Positions 1-54,600 of a stretch of 64,000 nt of DNA are shown here, one piece after another. Numbering within the stretch: the first letter of the stretch is position 1; every line of letters starts with the position of its first letter. The translations under genes and the position numbers were made by a program. The stretch lies in NCBI RefSeq assembly GCF_021869535.1, contig NW_026262701.1:48115278-48179277 (forward strand). Direction: 5' to 3'. The notes beneath the pieces are model-generated. The model had not been told where the DNA came from, did no database searches, and saw nothing but the letters and a program-made list of their open reading frames with translations. The DNA is from Mytilus californianus (Eukaryota > Mollusca > Bivalvia > Mytilida > Mytilidae).

Positions 1-43336
<43,336 letters not shown>

Positions 43337-45470
43337 CTTCCCATATGGTCATCTCAAAACCTGTAAAATCGTCTGCTTTTCGTTTTAAATTTAGCACATG
43401 TTGAGATTACTTCCCCTTGCTGACAGGTAACCAAAGTTCTTTTCAGACTTATGTCACTCAAAATCATTTTAGATATAACAATGAACCCTTTGCATCCTCA
43501 ATATATAATAAACAACCAAGTATCTTATTTGCTTATGCTAAAACGACACTCTGTATTTATCTTTTATAACTATTGTTTAACTACTTGACTTCCCAAGAAG
43601 GTCATACAAAGTCGGAAACTAAGGATCCATCAAAGTTTGACAAATTTAAATAGGGTCCTTCGAGGTGCGTTGTTATTTTATTTTTTTTATATAATTATGC
43701 TGTAATTTAAATGATTTGTTGAATTAACATTCCGGCTGGAACGTTAATAAGGCCAATCACCAACGACAAAGTAGGATAAAACCAAATGACTATTTCAAAT
43801 TCAAAACAAAAAATACATATTCTCAGGAATTACCTTAACACCAATCGTATTGTTTTGCAATTTCAGACAAATAAAATAATGGTAAAAAATAATGAACAGT
43901 AAAGAATGTGATACTCAAAAGTTCCTATAGTTGGGTATCAGATATATCCCATATCACACGAAAAAATATTCACGTGATCAAACTTTGAAAGAATCTCATG
44001 ACTGAATGATAATATTTCTCTGGTAGGTTGTCATTGTATGAGGTATATATAAAATATGTTTACTCCTAATCCTAACAATAGGCGAACCATAACTTTTATC
44101 GTTATTGTCAAAGAAAATAAATTTTCCTATTTATTTCTTCCTGGTCTATCTCAAAGATTTCCTTATTTTTGACATTCCAATAGAAAATTGACTACATTGT
44201 CATTGGATGTGGACATTGTTTGAAAGAAGAATTGTATCTAACGTTTATTACTGATGTGGGTATTTTTTATGTCATATTTGATGTTGCAATGGTGAAAGGC
44301 AATCTAATCCCCTTTGGGATTAAAAGGCAATCTTCTTGAAAATGTTTTATAAGATATATATATATATATATATATATATCATGTACTTATGTTACAGTGT
44401 TTTAAGTTTTGCAAAGTAAGGGGCAATAATTCTTAATATGATGCAGGCGTTACATGAGAAAGGGGATGAAGTATGTATACATTAGTTTTTAATTCAAGCA
44501 TAATTTATATGAATAGAACAAGTCTTTCTTGCAGTGAGTTAGTGAATTAGAGTAAATATCACTTATAAGATTTATTTGATTCTTTACATTACTTATTAAT
44601 GTGGTATAGAATTTGACATAATTATCTTCAATAGTAAACTTTCAAGGGTTCACTGATAATTATTATTTATATATGCATACCCAATATTTCAAGAAGTGGG
44701 GGATTGCCTCCCCTGACTCGCTGCAATAATGAATGATCTATGAATTATCAGAAATATATTATATATTATCAGATTATTCAATCCAACTTGTATGGGAAAG
44801 GATTTGTATAGGCATTGCCTTTTGTCCAATCCCTCAGGCCTATGTTTAAATGTACATTTGATATTTGAACAATAAAATATTTTGAATTGAATTAAGTTTT
44901 GTGTAGTCGGCTTGAAGTCAACGTTAAAATCAGACTTGAGTGCAGTAAACAGTTGTGCAAAAGGGAAAATATATTTTCCTGCAACGAAGCAGTGGAAAAA
45001 AATAAGCATGTGTGACAACAGATGAAAATAGATAGCCCCCATCTCACCAGAATATCAAATGGTCATGCTTATATGACTATAAAATTTCTGTTTTCCCATT
45101 GGCTAAAAGGAAAGTGAATCTACTTTTGTAAAATATTATATTCAACACCATGAACACAGGAAAAATCATGAGCGGTTATATGAATATTAATATAATATTT
45201 GAAACACTTTAACAATTATCATTTACCTAAATAGTTATTTTTATACGCAACATCAATGTGGAAGGTTTATGAATTTATCAAAATTTTTGTTTTTCTTTTC
45301 TTGAAATTGGTTATTTTAGTAAATTTTATTGAAAATTACAACTTATAAAAGATAACAACTGCCAAAGCAGATAATATATTTGTATTTAGTTATAAAAATA
45401 AGGAGCTGTTAAATCTCTTGAACGAATACTAGAAAATTTGAGAATAAAAAAAGAAGTCATATAATAAAAC
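43337..45470. other. Intergenic 5' flank of DHX35
   Basis: Expected to hold the DHX35 promoter and 5' UTR. No TATA box or clear initiator could be assigned. A (TA)n microsatellite lies at about 44350-44379. The 117-codon ORF on the minus strand at 44689-45042 has no features I recognise. Confidence 0.45.
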
Positions 45471-45473
45471 AAT

Positions 45474-46345
45474 TTTTATACGCCCGTTTACGGGACGTAT
45501 TATGGTATACTGTTGTCTGTCCGTCCGTTGTCAACATATCGGACATTAATTCAAAAACGCTTTAACCAATATGTATGAAACTTTGGTGAATTGTTTATAT
45601 CTTCTCATTAAAATAGGGGGGATTTTCTAGTTTTCAGACAATAACTCAAAAAAAATTTCACCAATTTGCAAGGAATTTTTGTGAATTGTTCATATCTATT
45701 GACGTGAGCTCCCTTTTGTTTTTTATAAATTTCGGATTTACCGTTTCCGAGTTTTGGGGTTTTATTCATTAAAATAGGGGGGATTTTCTAGTTTTCAGAC
45801 AATAACTCAAAAACAATTTCACCAATTTGCAAGAAACTTTGGTGAATTGTTTATTTCTATCAACATGAGCTCCCTTTTGATTTTTATAAATTTCAGACTA
45901 TATGTTTCCGATTTATGGGGTTTTATTCATTACAGGGGGATTTTCCAGTTTTCAGACAATAACTCAAAAATGCTTTCAGCATTTTTTATGAAACTTTGGT
46001 AAATTGTTAATATCTATTTTTGTACGCTCCCATTTAATTTTTATAAATTTTGATTTTATGTTTCCAAGTTATAAGATTTTATTTGTTTATAGTCTGACAA
46101 CAGATTTACTAAGTATTACGCAACAGCACAGTGTATTGCACAACAGCAAGAAATCTGTCATATACCCAATTTCAAGTTCTTTGACTACATTTATTCAGAA
46201 ACCTTTAATATATCAAATATTTAATTACAATCCAAATTCAGACCTGTATCAAGCTTGAATATTCTGTCCATTTTTGCCCCAACTGTTCAGGGTTGGACCT
46301 CTGCGGGCGTATCCAGCTGCGCTCAGCGAAGCAGTTTATTTACTT
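45474..46345 (-). mobile_element. Helentron-like element, family B (copy 2, inverted)
   Basis: Reads in reverse: tail hairpin tatacgcccgtttacgggac + gtatta at 45478, ctgtccgtccgttgtc microsatellite, three core units of about 155 bp, and the head cctctgcgggcgtatccagc + tgcgctcagcgaagc at 46298-46333. It is opposite in orientation to the copy at 16055-16998. Confidence 0.82.
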
Positions 46346-46349
46346 TTGA

Positions 46350-47190
46350 TATCAGTTGATACAATGACTTTGCCTTGGTGAATATCATATATCTGGGGTT
46401 CATAAATCATTGTATCATTCAACCTCATCAAAAGTCAATAAATGTATATTAATATTCGATTTGCATCAGTTTTAGTTGTTAAAAGTGATGTTCTTTGAAC
46501 AAAGACACCTAACACAGAGCTAATTAGGTAAAACAACTGTATGAATTTTAATAAAATGGTTGTGCCCAAGCTTTGATACAGGCATGACTGGTAACCAATA
46601 GGAAAAATGAAAAAAAAATGGATGTCTTTGTGATATTCAAAATCTCCATAAAAGAAAAAATACAATATGGTTTACCGGTAAATGGTCATTTTGTATTTTG
46701 AAGCAGATTGCTACAGGTGTATTTATATTAACTCCAATTTGTAATTCCTTTTTGAACTTTTAAAGATATAGTTGGGATGCCTATGTATTTCTCAATGATT
46801 TTACAAATGTATGATAAAATTAACAGTATTAATAAAGTGTTAGTTAGTTCTGAATTCTGCTTGTTAGTACCATACATGTATGTGTTCAGGTCATTAAATA
46901 AAACGTGTACATTCTTTTTTTTTCTTCCAATTTATACTTTTTGTAATTCCTGTCCCCAGAAATTGATCATTACTTGAAATCGCTCGCCATTCAAAATCAT
47001 ACTGACATCAACAATTGTTATCAATGATGTTGATTTCTTTTAATTACAGGAAACAGAAATAATGAAAGTATTTCATTTTGCCCAAAAACAATTAAAAATG
47101 AGATTCAGTCTGGCATTTTTGTACAAAATGGCAATGTTTTGAACCATCTGAACTAAGCAATAAAAGTCAAATAATGGCAAATATTTCACT
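46350..47190. other. Intergenic stretch, nothing recognised
   Basis: AT-rich, short ORFs only, no clear repeat structure. Confidence 0.45.
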
Positions 47191-47194
47191 ATGG

Positions 47195-47935
47195 TATGCC
47201 TGTATCGGGAAAGCTTTCTAAAGCATGTTTACATTGAGTCGGATTCCTTTCCAAACCATCAAGGGGTTCCTCAATCCTTAATCTTAAGAGCTGTCTTAAG
47301 GGGGATAGTAAGTAAAGTGGCTAAGATGACTTCACATATCCCGATTGTTCTAGACCTCTTCAGTAATTTTGTGGTACATAATTTCATTTTCAATTCATAG
47401 CAGGGACACTGAAGGATAAGGTGGTGAGGTGTTTCTTGTGCTCCACATTTGCATGATTCATTGGAATTAGTTTGGCCTACTTGATTCTTGTTGTGATTGA
47501 GTTCTGAGTATCCTATTCTCAGCTGAGCAAATGTGGTATGGTATGTTTTGGTCAGGAAGTCATGAAAGATTGTATGATTGATGGTCAGTATCTTTTGATA
47601 TAGATCCCTATGGGCCTTTTTCTAATATCTTTAATCTTTTCTCCCATTTTATTACAGTGCTCTTGTATGCCCCTTGTTTGACATCCTGTAAGGAGGTTAT
47701 GTTGTAGCACTATGGTTGTAAATCTTTTGCTTCCTATGCTGCTGGTTGTGCAAGGATGTCAGCCTCATCATTAACTGGTATGTTAGCATGTTCTGGTGTC
47801 CATGATATAATAACCATGATAAGCTTTTTGGCTTTAGGTTTTCTGTATATTCTTTAATCTCTCTCAGTAGATCTATATAGCTGCCCAATTCAGACTGAGG
47901 AGTCCTATAGCCCTATGGCTGTATTGAAAGAAACG
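47195..47935 (-). pseudogene. Decayed non-LTR retrotransposon 3' end (RNase H and C-terminal zinc motif)
   Basis: On the minus strand, 47712-47830 reads VIISWTPEHANIPVNDEADI then LAQPAA, the C-terminal part of a LINE-encoded RNase H (pattern W-T-P-x-H-x-N-I-P-x-N-x-x-A-D-x-L-A). A stop follows. Further on, 47398-47530 reads TFAQLRIGYSELNH ... CKCGAQETPHHLILQCP, the Cys/His motif (CxCGxxETxxHxxxxC) typical of the C-terminus of such elements. Stops and frameshifts separate the parts, so it is dead. The reverse transcriptase part is not in the window. Confidence 0.8.
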
Positions 47936-47939
47936 TATT

Positions 47940-48500
47940 TATTACTATTTGAAAGTGTTTCATACCTTACATTTTAGAGTACAAATGTATATATATTTAT
48001 GTAAAAAATGCCAAACTATATATATACTATTAGATTAAAGTTATATTATCAGCTAAAATGACAGCTATGTGTCATTTTGAAATGTTTATTTGTTAATAAG
48101 TAGAAGAACATAAAAAATATACTTGTATATATATCAAATTTATCTTTGAAAAAGGTCAATTTTTATCATTTGTATTATCAGTAAGTACATGTAGAAGGGG
48201 TAACATGTGTATCAGTCACCTGGTAAGATTGTGCAAGGTATAACCTTATGATTCCACATGACCAAGGTGTTAAATGATTTTTATTTTTTTTAACTTATAT
48301 ATCTAAAGGGCAAAAGACAGACACATGGTCTGTCATGGGAGGACAGACATCAGACCATGTTTGTCTTTTATCTCAGTATGTCCTATTAAAAGTGTACTGT
48401 ATGTACAATTGTTCACTCATATCAGCTAGATCTATCCCCATAGACACATCTTTTCTGATGCTAATTAGTCAGCACCAATAACAGACAATTTATTTGTTTC
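47940..48500. other. Upstream region of the carboxypeptidase gene
   Basis: The ATG exon starts with a TTTCAG acceptor, so a non-coding first exon and the promoter must lie upstream, somewhere in this stretch or further left. An imperfect inverted repeat (agacacatggtctgtcatgg ... cagaccatgtttgtctt) is at about 48315-48368. I could not place the transcription start. Confidence 0.4.
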
Positions 48501-48511
48501 AGATCACAAAC

Positions 48512-48675
48512 ATGTGGACTACTGTAGTTTTGACAATTACTTTGATACTTCATATGAGTTATGGAGCGCCACCTGCAGATGAAATTAAATACATGCCAGG
48601 ACTACACAAGCAGCCATATTGGAAACAGTACTCTGGGTATTTGAATGCTACTGGAACAAAACAGCTACATTACTG
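48512..48675 (+). CDS. CTSA: Carboxypeptidase exon 1 (coding start)
   Basis: ATG at 48512, nine bases after the acceptor (cag|atcacaaacATG). It encodes the signal peptide and mature start [12 protein letters not shown] ... [16 protein letters not shown], split Trp codon TG|G. DEI-x-x-x-PGL-x-x-Q-P is the family N-terminus. Confidence 0.94.
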
Positions 48676-51600
48676 GTAAGAAAAAAACAATATTCATAGT
48701 TTAAAAGAAAATAGAATATATTGTAAAAATTGACAGTATCAGGGTTTCTCAAATTTTGTATTAAGAAAACTCATTTCTGATAGGATCGGAAGGGGAAATT
48801 AGAGGACAAGTTGCTTAAATACCAAGAGAGATAACTTTGTCTATTTCAAATCCAGATCTCACAGAACATGGTTATTGGTAAATTGTTTACATCTGAATAC
48901 CATTCCAGGTACTAGTTGTTAAATCTTATAATTCATTAGTTAATTTGTTAATTTTCCTTTACCTTACCTCTACCAAATTTTTGCCTCAGCAATTTTGGTT
49001 TCAATACTTGTCATTCCTTAGAAGAATATTGATGATGCAAAACAATAAAAAGTGTATATAAAGTGGGTAAAATATTGTCTTTATCTTTGCCAGGTTTATA
49101 CAGTCAGCTAATAAACCATCAGAAGATCCTCTGGTTCTGTGGATGAATGGGGGACCAGGATGTAGTTCTGATTTAGGTTTACTCTCAGAACATGGACCTT
49201 TTAGGGTAAAATAACTTATTGTACAATGTGTATGTTTGAAATTGATATATATATTGTAGGCAGCTGCATAATCCATTTCTCCATAGCTAAGAATTTTAAG
49301 TTATTTCAGTTCAGCATTACATTTGAATGATGAAAAAGAGTTTTTATACATATAAATGCTAATACATGTATTACTAAAGAATTATTTAATTTATTCAAAA
49401 TACTTGTGTTGTCAATATCATATCATCTTATATGCACTGTTGGTACACAAGTAAAAAGGATTTGAACTAGGGTCATAGTTCAAATCTCATGATGTGTCTG
49501 ATAAGAGAAAAGACAGAAATAAGTTGAAGAGATTGCCAAAAATTAAGAAAAACAGCCATTAGCTCCTTTCAGCATCACTGTAATTTTCAGGACTCAGAGA
49601 AACAGACTTTCTCAGAAATTATTTCAATTTAATCAATTCAGATGATATTTGTAAAAATTTTTGTTGTAAGCTACGCCATTTAAGGATTTGAAATTTGAAA
49701 ATTATGGTGAGATTCAACTTAGAATTATAAGTCACATCATTTTCTAGGAAAGTTTCAAATATCTCTGACAATATTCAAATGGACATATTATCATAGTAAT
49801 TTTGCTAGCATCATTATTAAAATTCAATAAAAAATCCCATTTTGTAAACTCAGAAATTGATGCATGCATTTATTGTTGTGAATCCTTGACCTCTGGCAAA
49901 AATACAAAATCAAATTAATGTGAATGCAAAGATTTCATGAAGAAAATCACTACCGAAACTATGAATGCAAGTTTTTATTATTGCGAAACCTGGTACTGTT
50001 TTTTTCGTATTAATGAAAACATCACAATAGTTTCTGAGTTTACAGTATTCATTGTGTTAATCAGCAGTATAAGAGTATTATGATAATACCAAGAATTTTT
50101 ATTTTTAGATTGGTAAAGATGGAGCTAGTGTTACATATAATCCACACAGCTGGAATAATGTAAGTTAAGAATTATTTATTATGCCCCAGCCGTCACTGGA
50201 GGGGGCATTAATTGTTACTCTTGTCCCAAAATTGGTTTCCGTTCTCTAACTTTAGTTTGTCTCAACCAGTGGGTGGTGTCACTTTTACCGTTCTAGAGTT
50301 ATGCTCCTTTACAAAGGGAAAAATTGCTGAATTTTTTGTTTCCGTTCTCTAACTTAAGTTTGCCTCAACCAAATGTTATGAAACTTATACACAATGCTTA
50401 TTACCACAAAACTCAGATCAAGTTCAAAGGAGTAAGTTCAGTAAGGGCCAAATTTGGCCCCAATTATTTAGTGCAATGTTTCAGGATAAAACGTGTTTTA
50501 AGTTGGCGAAAAGACATGCGAGAAAGTTAAATAAAATTATTTTTGCCAAAGTTTTATATTCAAGCATTGATTTTTACATCCCAAATAGGTTAAAAATAGA
50601 GATTTTTGCGACATTGGACAAAATCGACCTGATTTCAACCTAATTACGACGTAGGAAACATAGAGCGCAGGCGTCAATAAACAAAATATTCAAGTCAGAT
50701 ATGTAAAATTTCATAACAAACATTAGGCTAAAATATCTTTGTTGTCGACGCATGCGCTGTATGTTTCCTCTCCTAAAAATCGATGTAAATTTACCCGTTT
50801 TCATCGAATTTTCGCAGAAAATCAAAATGAGTGCTTTTTGTGACATCATGAATAGAACGCAAAAACATAAATTTTCAACAAAAAGACGTTTTTGCAATCT
50901 AGTCATTATATTACCTATGATTCCTTGTGACATTAGTCAATAAATCCTAATTTCAAATTTCAGCTAGAATTAAGGGCCATTTTAGGGCCTTATCGAACCT
51001 ACTCCTTTGGGTGGCGTCATTTTTCCGTTCTTGAGTTATGTCCCTTTTTAACGTTATATGCAAGCGGGGGCATCATCTGTGTCCCATGGACACATTCTCC
51101 ATTTATTCTGAAATATGATTTAAGAAAATAAGAAGTACACTTTTGAATAGCATGTATTTTGAAACTGTTTGAGTAAAATTTTTTAATTCCTAGAACAATA
51201 GGACAAATAGGTGATGTATAGAAGTCCATGCTACAAAACAACCATTGGAAAGAGTTGCAGTGCTTACCTCTTCAACATGGTATAAGATAACAGATTTATT
51301 TGAAAATCTCCAAACTTTGTAAAGAGAGAATATCACATTCATTGTGCCACTCCAAACCAATACCCAAATATACACATGATACAGATATAATATAAATAAT
51401 CAACGAGTAACAACTATTATGTACATTTGTGGTAGAGGTCAATTTGTCATGATATGTATTATATTAATACAGCTGTCCAAAACAAAAAGGCACTATTCTT
51501 TATCGCTGATAGACTGGCTGTAAATACTTTCTATTTCAAACATTTACATGAAGGTAATAATTATAGATATTTGATTATCTTTAAAGGTAGCCAATATGAT

Positions 51601-54600
51601 TTATCTGGAGGCTCCAGCGGGGGTAGGATTCTCTTACTCGCAAGATAAAAACTACACAACAGATGATGATCAAGTGGCACTAGACAATCACATGGCATTG
51701 AAAAATTTCTTCAAAAAGTTTCCGGAATATGCCAAAAGTGATTTTTATATAACTGGTGAAAGCTATGGCGGTATTTATGTTCCAACACTGTCTGCCAGAG
51801 TTGTTGATGATACTGCTATCAACTTCAAAGGCTTTGTTGTAGGAAATGGTTTATCTGATGACAGTATGAATTCTGATTCTCTCGTTTACTTCGCCTATTA
51901 TCATGGATTGATAGGGGACAGGTAAACAAATAGTGTTATTTCTGCAAGCTGTCATTAATTGTGGCTTTCGCATATAGATCTTTCCTTGTTCATGCAAATT
52001 ATCATATCTAAGCTCCCATGCATGTCCAGATAAAAAAAACTTTTTTTATATATAAAATGTAAGCAGTAAGCAATTTAGTTTAGATAATTGTTTGGTTTTA
52101 TGCTGCCATAGCAGTTTAGTTCAGTGATTGTAGAATCCTTAGTTTTTATGTGAATTCTTGCACATATATGTTATTTCAAAATTTTATTTTAATTAAAATA
52201 AATTAAGGTAAATTTGTAAGAAATTAATATAATAAATATTTTTATCCTTTTATTATGTGTTAAGATATTATTTAGGTCATGCACTAGTGAAGAAATCAAT
52301 AAATATATCCAAAACTGATCAGTTTAATTTAAGCACTAATAAATAAGCTCACTGTGACTTAGACATCCGTACTTCTTAACATAGCTGTCCTAATCTGTCT
52401 GACAGGATGGAAATCTACAAAGTTTTAAATGGAAATTTTCCACGTTGATTAAAAACATCACCTGTAAGTACTTCAACGTGTGTAAAAATCTAGAGAACAG
52501 GAAAGTTGAACATACTGTAAACCAACTCATTTTTGCAGGTGATTTTTTTTCATGACTTTCAATAGGATTAGAAATGTCAGAGATATGTAAAACTTTGGTC
52601 GTCCCTTATACATGTATAAATACATCAAGAAAATTAGGAAAACACAAAAATAAATCTCTGTGAAGTCAGCAGAAAAGGGCTGAAAGCAAAATTAGGTATC
52701 TGTGAAAATAAGTTGGTTTACAGTAATACATCCACCATTATATCTATTCTATCTTGAACAGATATAACATGTAAAGGAGGGGTATTTGCGAAAAATACCA
52801 GTCGAGAGAATGTTAAATTTAGCGAGCCGTAAGGCGAGGGAAATTCATTCTCAAGACTGGTATTTTTCGCAAATACCCCTCAAGAACATGCTATATCTGT
52901 TTAATTACATCGAATGTTAACGTACAAAACGCATTGATGATCGTGACATAAAATGCATTGATGATCGTGACATAAAACGCATTGATGATCGTGACAGTAC
53001 AAGCGTCCAGTCGGATAGAGTATTTTTTGGCAAATACCATGGCAGAAATGGCAAAAAAGGCATATCCTTTTTGCATATACCCCTGCGCTGTTTAAAAATG
53101 AACGATATTCATTTGATAAAAGTAAATTGGTGAAAAATACACTGGTTATCAACCAATCAAAACCCAGGATTCTTATATAAGGTGTAATTATATTAAAAAT
53201 TATACTCTTGTTACCACATTTGCTATGAATGAGTATGTTGTATTTACTTTCAGTTTGTGGGATGATTTATCAAAGTACTGTTGTCAGGGTAACATGACAA
53301 GGTGTGCATTTTCACAGAACAGAGGAAAGGAGGATTGTGGCAAAGCTGTAAGTTATGACCAGGAAACTTAGTATGACTTTGTTCTTTTACAGAATAATAG
53401 TATGTTATGGTATTTGATGTATATATTTCCAATCTTAGGTATTAGTTTATTTCATAATTTTTAGTTATGGTTATTGGTACATGTATTTACATTAAAAAAA
53501 AATCTTAGTTTATTTGAGCAAAATGTCTGTCATCCCAGTCTTCAAATCCTTAATACCTAAGTCCATTATGATGTGAACTTTTTAAAATATATGCCAAATT
53601 AGAGTTTGTTCCCTGATTTCGCAGTTCATTGAACGTGGTGATGTGATACTGTGAGCAGGGCATGGTGTCCTATTGTTCACAGTTCACTGAACGAGGTGAT
53701 GTGATACTGTGAGCAGGGCATGGTGTCCTATTGTTCACAGTTCACTGAACGTGGTGATGTGATACTGTGAGCAGGGCATGGTGTCATGTGGACACACATA
53801 CTTGTTATACATACATGTGTTCGTGTTACATTTGTATTTTATACATGTGTTTGTGTTATGTTTGTATTTTATATATGTGTTCATGTTATGTTTGTATTTA
53901 TTAAAAACAGTTAGGTCCTGTAATGGAGGTTGTGTATGGCAGTGGTTTAAATGAGTATAACTTATATGGTACATGTGAAGGTGGCATTGGCATCTATTTT
54001 GATGAAGAGTCGAATAAAGTGGCATTCACACATCAGAAGTGGCAAATGAAAAATAATCCATTTCTTTCCCAGAAAATGAAGGTAAAGTAATATTTAAGGA
54101 ATGACTGTAATATATTTTCAGTCTATGAAGAAATAACATAAAAAATGTGGTGCACACTAAATAACCTGCATAGAGGGTTATTTAAAAGTGTGCACCACAT
54201 TTTTTAGGTTATTTCGAATAGACAGAAAAAATATTACAGTCATTCCTTATAATTTAATTCTAAATTCCATTTTTAAGGAGTAAATTTTAAAAAAAAAAAC
54301 GTTGGTGACGTCAAGGTCACATGACAAAATTATGTATATGAGCTGATAGACAAAACACTTTCAGCCAATCAGAAGACGTGTTACATCCAAAATTAAATTA
54401 TTGTTAGATGTTTGGTTTGATTAGCTTGATCAGTCAATTTATTTAGGAATGTACCTTAACAAGGGTCAATACTAGTATGGAGCAGGTCAGTTGTAATTAT
54501 TGGGAAATACTGACAAATACTGATAAATACTGGTCCCATATAGATTTGATTCCATGTAATCTAGTTCAATGTCTAGGAGTAATGCAAACTGTTTCATTAC

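Noticed and set aside
44350-44379. (TA)n run as a possible regulatory or cruciform site
   Set aside because: An ordinary microsatellite; nothing in the flanks supports a function.
47191-47400. Plus-strand ORF with HQGVPQSLIL, resembling the GVPQG motif of reverse transcriptases
   Set aside because: The coding remnant here is on the minus strand (RNase H and CxCG..H..C motifs), so the plus-strand match is coincidental.
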